Counted from the first letter of the stretch, positions 1 through 8,910 are shown. The stretch: DNA of 64,000 nt from UBA7672 sp965279085 (GCA_965279085.1 OZ257149.1:2666001-2730000); one strand, 5' to 3'. Numbers and translations: made by a program. Notes: generated by a model not told the origin, from the letters alone.

Positions 1-1
1 C

Positions 2-1534
2 ATCGCGCGCTCGGGCGTGGTGAACCCGGTGATCAACGCCGTGGTGCGCACCAGCCTCGAAGCGGCGCGCGAGCGCGCGGCCGAACTCGACAAGCTGCTG
101 AAATCCGGCATCCCGGCGGGACCGCTCCACGGCCTGCCGATCACCATCAAGGACACGTTCGACGTCGAAGGCATGCCCGCCACATCCGGTGCGCCCGAAT
201 ACGCCAACCGACCGGCCAGGACGCCGGATGCGCAGGCGGTGGCGCGGCTGCGGGCGGCGGGCGCGGTAATCTGGGGCAAGACCAACACGCCTTACCTCGC
301 TGGCGACAGCCAGACCTACAATCCTGTGCACGGCCGCACGTCCAACCCGTGGGACATCAGCCGCACGCCGGGCGGATCGTCAGGCGGCGCCGCCGCAGCG
401 CTGGCGACTGGGATCACGCCGCTTGAGCTCGGCTCGGACATTGGCGGCAGCCTGCGTTTTCCGGCGCACTTCTGCGGCGTCGCCGCGCTGAAGCCGACCT
501 TCGGCCGCACGCCCATCCTCGGCCACGTGCCCCCGGCGCCGGGATCGCTCGCCGTGCGTGATCTCAACGTCTCGGGCCCGATGGCGCGCAGCGTCGCCGA
601 CCTGCGGCTGATGTATCAGGTGCTGGCTGGCGAACCGGTGACGGTCCTTCCGCGCCGGTCGGGGCTGAAAGCGCGCCGCATCGCGGTGTGGTCGGAGGAC
701 AAGACCTTTCCCGTTTCCGCGGAATGCAACGCGGCCGTGGAGACAGCCGCCGAAGCAGCGGCGGAGGCAGGCGCGCAGGTGCTGGTGGGCAAGCCGGACC
801 TCGACGGCAATGCTCTGATCGATCTCTATCTCCAGCTGCTCCTCCCCATTCTCGCGACCGACATGCCTGGGCCACTGGTGAAGGCGCTGCAGGCGGGGCG
901 GCCGATTGCCAAGATGATGGCGCGGGGCGAGCCGTTCTCGCGCGGCAAGTGGGCGCTCTATTCCGCGGCCTCGCACCATGACTGGCTGAAGGCGGACGAG
1001 GCGCGGCGGCGGCTCAAGCGCACGGTTTCGGAATTCTTCTCGCGCTGGCATGCGATCATCACGCCTGTGTCGCCCACAACCGCGTTCGAACATGTCGACA
1101 GCGGCGACGCCGTCACGCGCCTGATGAAGGTGGACGGGCAGCCAACGCCATATCACATGTTCCACGCATGGATCGCGCTGGCGACCGTGTGCCACCTGCC
1201 CGCCGTGGTGATTCCCGTCCCGCGCGCCAAGGGCGAACTGCCCGCAGGCGTGCAGATCATCGGACCCGAGGGCGGCGATCTCGACGTGCTCGCCATCGCC
1301 GAGGCGCTTGAATCGCAGATGGGCGGTTTCCAGCGCCCGCCCGAGGAGCGCCTCACCGCGCCGCTGGAACTGAACGCGAAATCAAAGGGCAAGCCAGTGA
1401 AGGCGAAGCCGGCGCCCAAACCGAAGACGGTGAAGCCGAAACCGGCAAAGCCCGCCAAGCCGCCCAAGACGGTGAAGCCCAAGCCTGCGCCCAAGGTGAA
1501 ACGGCCGAAGCCAGTCAAGCCTGCGCGGAAATAG
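2..1534 (+). CDS. Amidase signature family hydrolase, 5' end outside window
   Basis: The reading frame is open to the left edge, so the true start lies upstream; a GTG at 17 is probably internal, because the family's conserved NP-IN-AVV segment begins right there. The Ser-cisSer-Lys triad is visible: Lys in the PITIKDTFD block (about residue 45 from position 17), the cis-Ser in GGSSGG (about 121) and the nucleophile in GSDIGGS (about 145). The family hydrolyses carboxylic amides and includes GatA relatives; no gatB or gatC is nearby, so a stand-alone amidase is likely. The last ~50 residues are an unusual Lys/Pro/Ala-rich repeat-like tail that is not part of the fold. Substrate unknown. Confidence 0.9.
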   Translation: MARSGVVNPVINAVVRTSLEAARERAAELDKLLKSGIPAGPLHGLPITIKDTFDVEGMPATSGAPEYANRPARTPDAQAVARLRAAGAVIWGKTNTPYLAGDSQTYNPVHGRTSNPWDISRTPGGSSGGAAAALATGITPLELGSDIGGSLRFPAHFCGVAALKPTFGRTPILGHVPPAPGSLAVRDLNVSGPMARSVADLRLMYQVLAGEPVTVLPRRSGLKARRIAVWSEDKTFPVSAECNAAVETAAEAAAEAGAQVLVGKPDLDGNALIDLYLQLLLPILATDMPGPLVKALQAGRPIAKMMARGEPFSRGKWALYSAASHHDWLKADEARRRLKRTVSEFFSRWHAIITPVSPTTAFEHVDSGDAVTRLMKVDGQPTPYHMFHAWIALATVCHLPAVVIPVPRAKGELPAGVQIIGPEGGDLDVLAIAEALESQMGGFQRPPEERLTAPLELNAKSKGKPVKAKPAPKPKTVKPKPAKPAKPPKTVKPKPAPKVKRPKPVKPARK

Positions 1535-1625
1535 GGTTTCCGGCCACCGTCAAATTCACACGCGCGACTTCAGTGCGTGTTGAGGCGGCGACGCGACGTT
1601 AGCCTGGCAAGTGTTGGGGAACGTC

Positions 1626-1787
1626 ATGAAACAGATGAGCCGCTTTACGCGCGACCGCAGCGGCGCGACTGCAATCGAATATGTCTTGCTACTGTCGGGC
1701 ATGGCGCTCGCCGTGATCGGGATCCTGTCGTTCTTCGGCGTTCAGCTGAACGACCTGTTCCTGCTGCTGGCCAGCGCGAACACCTGA
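1626..1787 (+). CDS. Flp/Fap-type pilin, 53 aa
   Basis: This short gene begins at ATG 1626 and encodes 53 residues: a basic head, a processing-site-like DRSGATAIEY segment and a hydrophobic helix of about 22 residues. That is the layout of Flp pilins of the Tad pilus, where prepilin peptidase cuts in the GATAIEY region after Gly and the helix packs in the fibre. The usual next residue is Gly (IEYG); here it is Val. No tad, cpa or prepilin peptidase gene lies within the window, so this is an orphan copy or a pilin-like TadE/F minor subunit relative. Assignment rests on the motif and size only. Confidence 0.75.
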   Translation: MKQMSRFTRDRSGATAIEYVLLLSGMALAVIGILSFFGVQLNDLFLLLASANT

Positions 1788-1795
1788 CCTGACAG

Positions 1796-2263
1796 TTACC
1801 AGCTGCCGATGTTCGGCGCGCTGGCCCACGGCTCCGCGGGTGGCTTCGGTTCACCCTTCTGCAGGAGTTCGATCGAGATGCCGTCGGGCGATCTCACGAA
1901 GGCCATGCGCCCGTCGCGTGGCGGGCGGTTGATGGTGACGCCCAGCTTCTGGAAGCGCTCGCAGGCGGCGTAGATGTCGTCGACGCGATAGGCGAGATGC
2001 CCGAAATTGCGGCCGCCTGCGTATTCGTGCTCGTCCCAGTTGTGGGTGAGCTCGACCATCGGCAGGCCGGTCGGGAATTTGCCTTCGCCATTCCAGCCCG
2101 AGCGCGCCACGTCTTCAGGTGAGGCGAGGAAGACGAGCGTATATTTGCCTTGCGGATAATCGTTGCGGCGGACTTCGGTGAGGCCGAGGCCGTCGCAGAA
2201 AAACTTCACCGCTGCGTCGATGTCGCCGACGCGTACCATGGCGTGGAGGAATTCGACGCTCAT
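1796..2263 (-). CDS. gloA: Lactoylglutathione lyase (glyoxalase I)
   Basis: A 155-residue VOC-fold protein. Metal-ligand positions of glyoxalase I are all present: His7, Glu71 (in VELTHNW), His89 (in FGHLAY) and Glu132 (in ISIELL). The enzyme isomerises the methylglyoxal-glutathione hemithioacetal to S-lactoylglutathione in the cytoplasm. The length fits the bacterial Ni/Co-type enzymes, with a ~20-residue proline-rich C-terminal extension. It lies downstream of, and overlaps by 4 bp, the DUF2244 gene, so the two are probably cotranscribed and translationally coupled. Confidence 0.88.
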   Translation of the reverse strand: MSVEFLHAMVRVGDIDAAVKFFCDGLGLTEVRRNDYPQGKYTLVFLASPEDVARSGWNGEGKFPTGLPMVELTHNWDEHEYAGGRNFGHLAYRVDDIYAACERFQKLGVTINRPPRDGRMAFVRSPDGISIELLQKGEPKPPAEPWASAPNIGSW

Positions 2264-2745
2264 TGATCTGTCCCTGAATGGCGTTCGCGCCGGGCATCAC
2301 TGATCGCCTGTGACAGGCGGCGGGCGAAGGTCTCGCGTTCGCGGGGCGCGAGATACTCGCCGAGTGGATAGGCCCTGCTCGACGTGGCAATGCGCAGGGC
2401 GTTGGGGCCCGAGGCCGCGCGATCGAACTCCACGCGGGCAAAGTGCGCGGCGAGGCGGGCGCGGCGCTCCCTGCCCCAGCCATCGATCTTGCGAACGTCC
2501 ACTGCATCGGCGGTAACGCGGACATAGGTGCGGGCGGTCTGCGCCCGGAACGAGAAACGGAACACCAGCCAGAGGGCAAGGATTTCAAGCCCGAGGAATC
2601 CCATCACCGGCCATGCGCCGATCGCGAGGAAATAGACGCCCGATATGAAGCTCGCGAACGCAAGCGCCATCATCACGCGGTTGAACCCGCGTGGGCTGAG
2701 CGAGCGAGGCGGCTCCAGCACGGCGTCGAGATAGATCATCGACAT
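2260..2745 (-). CDS. DUF2244 membrane protein
   Basis: 161 residues from the ATG at 2745; the frame is open further upstream, but only this start gives the family's N-terminus. Two adjacent transmembrane segments (about residues 25-65) are followed by a PH-like soluble part rich in Arg, as in DUF2244 proteins, which are small inner-membrane proteins of alphaproteobacteria with no known function. It precedes gloA with a 4-bp ATGA-type overlap. The start is near the divergent gene at 2901, leaving about 155 bp for both promoters. Confidence 0.7.
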   Translation of the reverse strand: MSMIYLDAVLEPPRSLSPRGFNRVMMALAFASFISGVYFLAIGAWPVMGFLGLEILALWLVFRFSFRAQTARTYVRVTADAVDVRKIDGWGRERRARLAAHFARVEFDRAASGPNALRIATSSRAYPLGEYLAPRERETFARRLSQAISDARRERHSGTDQ

Positions 2746-2900
2746 GGGCTGAAGCTTAGGGCGCCTTCCGCGTTCGGCAACTGGCCAAAATCTGACGCCT
2801 TCCGCAGCGCCGCCGCGAACTGACGTTCGCTGGCGGCACGGAATTAATTTGCGGCAGTTTCGGCCCGGGATCATGCTTTGTGCGGTCGAGGAGTGGGGCC

Positions 2901-3542
2901 ATGACATACATCGCGATTGAAAGCGGCACGCGCCCAGCCGGGCGCGCGAACGGATTCGTTTTGAAAACGGCGGCAACGGCGATCTTCGCCTTGCTGGCGG
3001 CGCAGTGCTCGCCTGAGCCTGCGTATGAGGAGCCGGCTGCGCCAGCCGAAGAACTCGCCTATGCCGAACCGGCGGCCGCGCCGGCCGAGCCTCTGGCGTA
3101 TGAGGAGCCGGAGCAGGCGCGCTGCAGCTACGTAGTGGGCAACGGCCATGTGCTGCAGAACAATATGGGCATCCCGGAGTTCGGGCACAGGATCGAGATC
3201 CAGAACGGTACTGCGGGCGACGCCATCATCAAGGTGCGCGATGCATCCACCAACCAGCTGCGCGTGTCTTTCTTCGTCGCGCGCAACCAGACGGCCCAGT
3301 TCGACGACCTGCCCGACGGATCCTACATACTCCAGTACGCATTCGGGGATGCGCTTGCGGCGGACTGCAAGTCCTTCATCACTATCCATTCGGCGGACCG
3401 CTTCCCCGGCGTCGAGTATTTCGAGAGCACGGAAGTGGGCGACGAGATCGAGACGCAGATTCTCGGCTATACGCTCTATGCAACGCCGGATGGCGATGTA
3501 GAGCCTCAGTCGATATCCGAGTCCGAATTCGAACGGGATTAG
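2901..3542 (+). CDS. Secreted or lipid-anchored protein of unknown function
   Basis: 213 residues from ATG 2901, which has a GAGGAG-like ribosome site just upstream. A hydrophobic stretch ends in LLAAQC at about residues 31-36, a plausible lipobox but set far from the N-terminus. A Glu/Ala/Pro-rich linker with repeated YEEP/YAEP units follows (about 40-70), then a soluble domain starting at CSYVVGNGHV. I do not recognise the domain. The nth gene starts on the base after this stop codon, so they are likely cotranscribed. Confidence 0.65.
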   Translation: MTYIAIESGTRPAGRANGFVLKTAATAIFALLAAQCSPEPAYEEPAAPAEELAYAEPAAAPAEPLAYEEPEQARCSYVVGNGHVLQNNMGIPEFGHRIEIQNGTAGDAIIKVRDASTNQLRVSFFVARNQTAQFDDLPDGSYILQYAFGDALAADCKSFITIHSADRFPGVEYFESTEVGDEIETQILGYTLYATPDGDVEPQSISESEFERD

Positions 3543-4232
3543 ATGACGGCAAGCGACGGCAGGCGCCGCAAGACAGTGAAGCGGCGCCCCAAAGGCTTCT
3601 CTCCAGAGAAGGCGGCGGAGCTTTATCGGCGGCTGGCCATGGAGCGGCCTCACCCCAAGACCGAGCTTGAGTACACGGACCCTTACACGCTGGTGGTCGC
3701 CGTGGCGCTGTCGGCGCAGGCAACGGATGTTTCGGTCAACAAGGCGACCAAGGGGTTGTTCAAGGTGGCAAGCACGCCCGCGAAAATGGTGAAGCTGGGC
3801 GAGGCGGGCGTCGCGGAGCACATCAGGACGATCGGGCTCTGGCGCAACAAGGCGAAGAACGTCGTCGCGCTGTCGCAGATGATAATCGACAAGCATGGCG
3901 GAGCGACGCCGCGCACGCGAGAGGATCTCGAAGCCCTGCCCGGCGTGGGCCACAAGACGGCGAGCGTGGTGCTTAACGAGGTCTATGGCGAGGCGACCAT
4001 CGCGGTGGACACGCATGTATTCCGCGTATCGAACCGCACCGGCCTGGCGCCGGAAACAACGCCGGAAAAAATGGAGGCGCTGCTGCTGGAAGTGACGCCC
4101 GACAAGTACAAGCGTGGGGCGCATCACTGGCTGATCCTGCACGGGCGCTACACCTGCCTAGCCCGCAAGCCGGGGTGTCCGGAATGCGTGATCCGGGATC
4201 TGTGCGAATACGAGGCGAAGACGGGCGAGTAG
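3543..4232 (+). CDS. nth: Endonuclease III, DNA glycosylase/AP lyase
   Basis: 229 residues. The helix-hairpin-helix motif LEALPGVGHKTA carries the catalytic Lys138, and VDTHVFRV supplies Asp156. The C-terminus has the four [4Fe-4S] cysteines, C205, C212, C215 and C221, in the C-x6-C-x2-C-x5-C spacing of Nth. The enzyme removes oxidised pyrimidines and nicks the abasic site in base-excision repair. A Lys/Arg-rich N-terminal tail of ~18 residues precedes the fold. The ATG abuts the TAG of the upstream gene directly. Confidence 0.95.
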   Translation: MTASDGRRRKTVKRRPKGFSPEKAAELYRRLAMERPHPKTELEYTDPYTLVVAVALSAQATDVSVNKATKGLFKVASTPAKMVKLGEAGVAEHIRTIGLWRNKAKNVVALSQMIIDKHGGATPRTREDLEALPGVGHKTASVVLNEVYGEATIAVDTHVFRVSNRTGLAPETTPEKMEALLLEVTPDKYKRGAHHWLILHGRYTCLARKPGCPECVIRDLCEYEAKTGE

Positions 4233-4233
4233 C

Positions 4234-4656
4234 TCAGCCTCGCTGCGCGTACGGGTAGCAGCGGGCGCGGGGCAGCGGCAGCTTGTAGTGGCGGGCGAGC
4301 GCCTCGATGGCGTCGCCATGGTCCTGGTAGGGGTCCGCGTTTTCAGGCCCGACGATGATGATCGGGAAGTCCGCGACAGGCTTGCCCGCGGGCGGGAGCA
4401 TGGCGGTGGCCAGCCCCGAGCCGTCATCCGCGCGCAGGGTAAGAAACAGGGGGCTGGTACGGGCGATGTGGGCCTTGAGCCCGATATCGCGCTCGAGCCC
4501 CGGGCCCGGCACGTAGGATCTGCGGGCGCGCGCCTGTTCGCGGCGAAAGTGCTTTTCCACGGCGTGGCGCATCAATGTGGTTTCGGCTTCGGCTTCCGCA
4601 TCATTCTCGATACGGAACCAGGTTCGTCGTTTCGATGCTTCGCAAACAAACTGCAT
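4234..4656 (-). CDS. Conserved hypothetical protein, 140 aa
   Basis: Starts at the ATG at 4656, which follows a strong GGGAGAGG ribosome site on the minus strand. The protein begins with a compact segment containing a Cys and a TWFRIEND block, has a helical basic middle and ends in a PxPRARCYPY tail. No signal peptide or membrane segment is visible. I do not recognise the family. It ends two bases from the convergent nth stop and lies 81 bp downstream of the ATP-grasp gene on the same strand, so the two may be cotranscribed. Confidence 0.6.
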   Translation of the reverse strand: MQFVCEASKRRTWFRIENDAEAEAETTLMRHAVEKHFRREQARARRSYVPGPGLERDIGLKAHIARTSPLFLTLRADDGSGLATAMLPPAGKPVADFPIIIVGPENADPYQDHGDAIEALARHYKLPLPRARCYPYAQRG

Positions 4657-4737
4657 GTGACCTCTCCCGCATCCAAAGGTAGGAGGCGCCGCCAAGTCAC
4701 GGAAGGGTTGGTCTGCAGTTGTGAAGCGCGCAGGCGC

Positions 4738-5622
4738 CTAGCCGATGCGCCGGCGCAACGCCTTGCCGAGCATGGCGCCGATCTGCGGGCCATCCTTTGG
4801 GAACAGGTAGGGTTCGATGACTTCAAGTTCCATCAGCAGCAGCGTGCCATCGGCGCCACGCACCATATCGACGCGGGCGTAGAGCGGCTGTTCGCTGACA
4901 GCTTCCAGCACGGCGCAGGCCTGACGCTGGTCCTTCGGCGAGGGGTCGATCGCCTGCGACTTGCCGCCATAGGCTTCCTGGATGCGATAATCGCCCTGCG
5001 CGGCGCGCTTGACCAGCGCGTGGCTGAAGTCGCCATCGACGAACAGGAAGGAGTATTCGCCCTCGGTCGCGATCGACGGGATGAAGGGCTGGATCATGCC
5101 GGGCCGGTCGAGGATCGAGCCACCCGACGGCATGTTGGCGTGGGTGTAGCGCGTCTGCCCGCGCGCGCCGCCGCCGACCTGCCGCTTGATGATGACATCG
5201 TCCGAGCCGAACGCGCCCATGGCCTCGCGGATATCTTCGGCGACCGGCGCTTCAGGCCACAGCGTCGGGATGATCGGCACGCCCCGCGCTTCGAACTCGC
5301 GCAGATAGGTCTTGCGAATGTTCCAGCGGACGGTTGCCGGGGAGTTGAACACGGGCACGCCGAGCGCGGCGATACGGTCGAGCGTTGTCAGGAAATCCTC
5401 GTGCCGGTCCTGATAGTCCCACGCGCAGTTGACCATGACCCCGCCGAAGCGGCGCCAGTCGATCTCCGGATCCATCCAGCGGACGGGCTGGATGGTCAGC
5501 CCCTCAGGAGCGAAGCCGCGGCGCAGGATATCCAGCTGGATGTCATAGAGGTGAGCATCGGCGCGGCGATCTGGCGCATTCGAGGCGATGTTGGCCGCGA
5601 TCAGGAGCGCGATTTCAGTCAT
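4738..5622 (-). CDS. ATP-grasp domain protein
   Basis: 294 residues with an ATP-grasp layout: an N-terminal Rossmann-like half (about 1-110), then DVIIKRQVGGGARG, which matches the nucleotide-binding Lys and glycine loop, and a C-terminal metal-ligand segment ARVDMVR...LLLMELEVIEPYLF with the acidic residues expected for Mg-ATP. Such enzymes join a carboxylate to an amine or thiol. The closest general resemblance is to glutathione-synthetase-like or cycloserine-ligase-like ATP-grasp proteins; the substrate cannot be inferred. It is divergent from the sugar-kinase gene at 5744. Confidence 0.75.
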   Translation of the reverse strand: MTEIALLIAANIASNAPDRRADAHLYDIQLDILRRGFAPEGLTIQPVRWMDPEIDWRRFGGVMVNCAWDYQDRHEDFLTTLDRIAALGVPVFNSPATVRWNIRKTYLREFEARGVPIIPTLWPEAPVAEDIREAMGAFGSDDVIIKRQVGGGARGQTRYTHANMPSGGSILDRPGMIQPFIPSIATEGEYSFLFVDGDFSHALVKRAAQGDYRIQEAYGGKSQAIDPSPKDQRQACAVLEAVSEQPLYARVDMVRGADGTLLLMELEVIEPYLFPKDGPQIGAMLGKALRRRIG

Positions 5623-5743
5623 GCGGCCGTCTTCCCTTGCCTCAGCCCGGCCTATGGCTTGCGCCCAGCCGGCGCCCGGTCTTTAAGACCAGCGGAGCGG
5701 GGTTTCCATCGTGGAATCTTCGCCGGGCCGCGGAAAGATTCTC

Positions 5744-6739
5744 ATGCCAGTGAAGTACGACGTGGTCGCGCTCGGCAACGCCATCATGGACGTGATCGCG
5801 CAGGTCGATGACGATTTTCTCGTGCGGCACGATATTCCGAAGGCGCGCACCAACCTGATCACGCCCGAGCGCTGTGACTATCTCTACAACGCCCTGCCCC
5901 CCAGCCGGATCGAGACCAGCGGCGGATCGGCTGGTAATACGGTAGCCGGCCTCAAAAGCCTTGGCGCGCGTGCGGCCTTCCTCGGCAAGGTGGGCGACGA
6001 CAAGCTGGGTGAGGCCTATGTCGCCGACATGCACAGGATCGGCGCGGACTTCTTCGGCACGCCGCTGAAAGGCGGCGTTTCGACGGCGCGCTCGATGATC
6101 GCGGTGACGCCGGACGGCGAGCGGTCGATGAACACCTATCTCGGCGCCTCAACCGAGTTCGCGGCGAACGATGTGGACGTGCGTGCGGTGGCGGCGGGCG
6201 AGTGGCTGTATCTGGAGGGCTATCTGTTCGACAAGCCGGCGGCCAAGACGGCGTTCGCGCATGCGTCCGAAGTCGCAAAGTCTTCGGGACGGAAAGTGGC
6301 GATCACCATGTCGGACGTGTTCTGCGTCGACCGGCACAGGGCGAGCTTCGTGCACCTGATCCGCACGCACTGCGATCTCGTGTTCGCCAACGAGGCGGAG
6401 CTGCTGGCGATCTACGAGACCGAGGATTTCGACGAGGCGGTGAACCAGATCCGCAATGACAGCCAGATCGCGGCCATCACGCGCTCGTCCAAGGGATCGG
6501 TGATCGTGTCGGGCTCGGACACATGGACCGCGCCGGTGACGGCGGCGCCCGTGGTCGACGCGACCGGCGCAGGCGACCAGTACGCAGCCGGCGTGCTCTA
6601 TGGCGTGACGCATGGGCTGAGCCTGCAGGAGTGCGCACGGCTGGGGAATTTCTGCGCCGGCGAAGTGATCAGCCATATCGGCCCGCGGCCCGCCGTGAAC
6701 ATGCGCGAGCTGGCGATGGCGGCAGGGATCAAGGTCTAG
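5744..6739 (+). CDS. PfkB-family adenosine kinase
   Basis: 331 residues from ATG 5744, preceded by GGAAAG; an upstream in-frame GTG at 5711 is less likely. Both PfkB signatures are visible: the glycine-rich GGSAGNTVAGLKSLG (about residues 60-75) and DATGAGDQYAAGVLYG near the C-terminus, with the catalytic Asp in the last. The sequence between (ERSMNTYLGA, the EGYLFD block and TMSDVFCVDR) follows the adenosine kinase family of alphaproteobacteria, which phosphorylates adenosine to AMP for purine salvage. The stop overlaps the convergent stop of the next gene in a shared CTAG. Confidence 0.85.
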   Translation: MPVKYDVVALGNAIMDVIAQVDDDFLVRHDIPKARTNLITPERCDYLYNALPPSRIETSGGSAGNTVAGLKSLGARAAFLGKVGDDKLGEAYVADMHRIGADFFGTPLKGGVSTARSMIAVTPDGERSMNTYLGASTEFAANDVDVRAVAAGEWLYLEGYLFDKPAAKTAFAHASEVAKSSGRKVAITMSDVFCVDRHRASFVHLIRTHCDLVFANEAELLAIYETEDFDEAVNQIRNDSQIAAITRSSKGSVIVSGSDTWTAPVTAAPVVDATGAGDQYAAGVLYGVTHGLSLQECARLGNFCAGEVISHIGPRPAVNMRELAMAAGIKV

Positions 6740-7419
6740 GCTTTCAGCTTTGACGTCAGGACGTGCTCGACGCCCTTCTTTCCTAGTTCGCTGAAGCAAT
6801 AGAGGCCGAAGCCGACGACGCCTGTCGCGCCTGCGGCCCATCCTGCGAATTTGGTGAACTCGCCGAGCAACATGAGCCCGCCCAGCATCAGCAGCCACAG
6901 GATCATGCCGATCACGCTTGCTGCAAGGATGACAGCAATCGGACCGAACAGCAGGGTGGTAAGTTCGTTGTCGAACAGAATCGTCTGACCTTTGGAGCGC
7001 AGGAAGTTGAACACCGCGACGCCAAGGGCGCCGAGGGCGAGTTGGATCATGATGGGCGCGCCGCCTTCGTAGAAGAAGCGCGCGCCCGTCATCACCAGGG
7101 CGTAGACCGGCGTCACGATCCCCTTGCCTTTGCCGTTGGCTTCGAAAGCGGACCATGCGCCCTCGGACGACTCGCCCCACCAAGCGCCGTTCAACTCGAC
7201 CCAGTAGGTCGAAACAACCGCGACGGGCGAGGTGCTCGACACAGCATTGATCCACTGCTTCTGCGCGAGCTCGGCGTCCGCCAGAAGCTGCGGAGCGCTG
7301 GCGATTTCGAAAGCCTTGCTGACGCCGATCGAAACGAAGAAAGTGACGACGACAAGCAGGATGCGCACGCCCCAGCGCTTCTTCTTCGGCGCGGCTTCGC
7401 CGGCTGATTGTTCTGACAT
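6736..7419 (-). CDS. Membrane protein of unknown function
   Basis: 227 residues from ATG 7419. One transmembrane helix near the N-terminus (about 17-35) follows a charged KKKRWG stretch. A ~90-residue probably periplasmic segment rich in Trp is next, and then three or four hydrophobic helices (about 125-200). Ends with a short basic tail. I do not recognise the family. Start chosen because the upstream extension lies in the non-coding gap. Convergent with the adenosine kinase gene. Confidence 0.6.
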   Translation of the reverse strand: MSEQSAGEAAPKKKRWGVRILLVVVTFFVSIGVSKAFEIASAPQLLADAELAQKQWINAVSSTSPVAVVSTYWVELNGAWWGESSEGAWSAFEANGKGKGIVTPVYALVMTGARFFYEGGAPIMIQLALGALGVAVFNFLRSKGQTILFDNELTTLLFGPIAVILAASVIGMILWLLMLGGLMLLGEFTKFAGWAAGATGVVGFGLYCFSELGKKGVEHVLTSKLKA

Positions 7420-7479
7420 GACCCCGCGTCCTTCTAGTCCCCGGAAGAGCTTTAGCATGCTTCCGTGCACGGACGAAGA

Positions 7480-8070
7480 TCATCCGCGCGTCAGCGCCTC
7501 CTCGACGAAATCGAGGCGGTCCTGGCCGAAGTGCAGTTCGTCGCCGACAAAGAAGGTGGGCGCGCCGAAGACGCCGCGTTCGACGGCCTCATCCGTGGTG
7601 GCTTTCAGCTTTTCCTTGTTGTCGGGGTTTTCGGCGGCGGCGAAAAACGCCTCGGGCGAGAAGCCGGCGGTCGTGAGGATCTCGGTGAGTACGGCCTTGT
7701 CGGCGATGTTCTTCTGGTCCTGCCAGGCGGCGTTGAAGATGGCGGCGAGATATTTTTCGAAGTCGGGACGCGTGACCCATTCCTGCGCTGCGCGCTGGAC
7801 CATCAGCGTCATCATCGGGAAGTGCGGATTGATCTTGTAGGGCGTGTTGAACTTCTTCGCCCAGCGCTGCAGGTCGGCGGCCATCCACTTGCCCTTGGCC
7901 GCGACCATGCCGGGCGGGCGGTTGCCCGTGGTCTGCATCACGCCGCCGAGGAACATCGGGCGATAGACCAGCTTCGCGCCGGTTCGCTTGATAATTTCTG
8001 GTAGGCGCGCCCAGGCGAGATAGGCCGTGGGGCTGGTGAAGTCGTAGAAAAACTCGAGTGTCTTCGGCAT
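7480..8070 (-). CDS. 2-hydroxychromene-2-carboxylate isomerase / DsbA-like kappa GST
   Basis: 196 residues with the thioredoxin-fold start EFFYDFTSPTAYLA, where the Ser is the glutathione-contacting residue of this family, a helical insert, and the typical end GVFGAPTFFVGDELHFGQDR with the cis-Pro. These proteins are glutathione-dependent isomerases named after naphthalene degradation, but most chromosomal copies have unknown substrates. No other aromatic-degradation gene is nearby, so the specific naphthalene role is not supported. Downstream of the SDR gene with a 38-bp gap, so possibly cotranscribed. Confidence 0.82.
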   Translation of the reverse strand: MPKTLEFFYDFTSPTAYLAWARLPEIIKRTGAKLVYRPMFLGGVMQTTGNRPPGMVAAKGKWMAADLQRWAKKFNTPYKINPHFPMMTLMVQRAAQEWVTRPDFEKYLAAIFNAAWQDQKNIADKAVLTEILTTAGFSPEAFFAAAENPDNKEKLKATTDEAVERGVFGAPTFFVGDELHFGQDRLDFVEEALTRG

Positions 8071-8108
8071 CCGTCCATGCCTCCCTTCATGCTGTTATGT
8101 GGTGAGCG

Positions 8109-8840
8109 TCACGCCATCTTTTCCATCCACGGACGCAGGTCGAGTTCGTGGGTCCAGGCGTCGCGGGGCTGGGCGTGGAGCATCCAGTAGGCGTCGGCGA
8201 TGTGTTCGGGATTGAGGATGCCGTCCTGATCCTTCAGCGCGTGGCGCTGCGGGAAATTCTTCGCGATCCAATCGGTGTCGATGGCGCCATCGATGATGGT
8301 GTGCGCGACGTGAATGCCCTGGGGTCCGAGTTCGCGGGCCATGGATTGCGCGAGCGAGCGGAGCGCGAACTTGGCGCCGGAGAAAGCCGAGAAGCCGGAG
8401 CCGCCGCGGATGGACGCGGTGGCGCCGGTGAAGATGATCGTGCCCTTCCCGCGCGGGACCATGACCTTCGCGGCCTCGCGACCGGCGAGGAAGCCGGCGA
8501 AGGCGGCCATCTCCCACACCTTGCGATAGACGCGCGAGGTCGTCTCGCGGATCGGGAAGTTCACGTTCGCGCCGATGTTGAAGACGACGGCGTCGAGCGG
8601 GGCGATCTCCGTCTCGATCTTCTCGAACAGGGCGACGACCTCCTCTTCCACGCGGGCGTCGGAGCCGAAGCCGTGGGCTTCGCCGCCATCGGTGCGGATC
8701 TGCGCGAGCAGCGGTTCGAGGGCGGGCAGTTCGCGGCGGGTGACGACGGCGGCGAGGCCTTCGCGGGCGAAGCGGCGGGCGATGGCGCCGCCGGTGGCGT
8801 CTCCGGCGCCGACGACGAGGACTGAGCGCTTGTCTGGCAT
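8109..8840 (-). CDS. Short-chain dehydrogenase/reductase with atypical active site
   Basis: 243 residues from ATG 8840, which follows GGAGGG. The N-terminal nucleotide-binding loop reads GAGDATGGAIA, and the C-terminal half has the SDR helix ending SMARELGPQGIHVAH. The catalytic YxxxK becomes FSGAK (Phe153, Lys157), and the Ser normally 13 residues before the Tyr aligns with Ala140; the Asn-Ala-Gly motif reads NIG. The fold is clearly SDR, but the usual hydride-transfer triad is not intact. It is divergent from an HxlR regulator 70 bp away, which may control it. Confidence 0.82.
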   Translation of the reverse strand: MPDKRSVLVVGAGDATGGAIARRFAREGLAAVVTRRELPALEPLLAQIRTDGGEAHGFGSDARVEEEVVALFEKIETEIAPLDAVVFNIGANVNFPIRETTSRVYRKVWEMAAFAGFLAGREAAKVMVPRGKGTIIFTGATASIRGGSGFSAFSGAKFALRSLAQSMARELGPQGIHVAHTIIDGAIDTDWIAKNFPQRHALKDQDGILNPEHIADAYWMLHAQPRDAWTHELDLRPWMEKMA

Positions 8841-8910
8841 TGGCAACCCTCCGTTCAGAAAAGGAACCTATAGTCTTTCCAGGACGAGGCAATCCGTGCA
8901 GGATACACAA

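Noticed and set aside
4288..5811. 507-codon open frame on the plus strand
   Set aside because: It runs antisense through the ATP-grasp gene and its downstream neighbour; composition is Arg/Asp/His-rich, with no domain. A shadow frame of GC-rich coding DNA.
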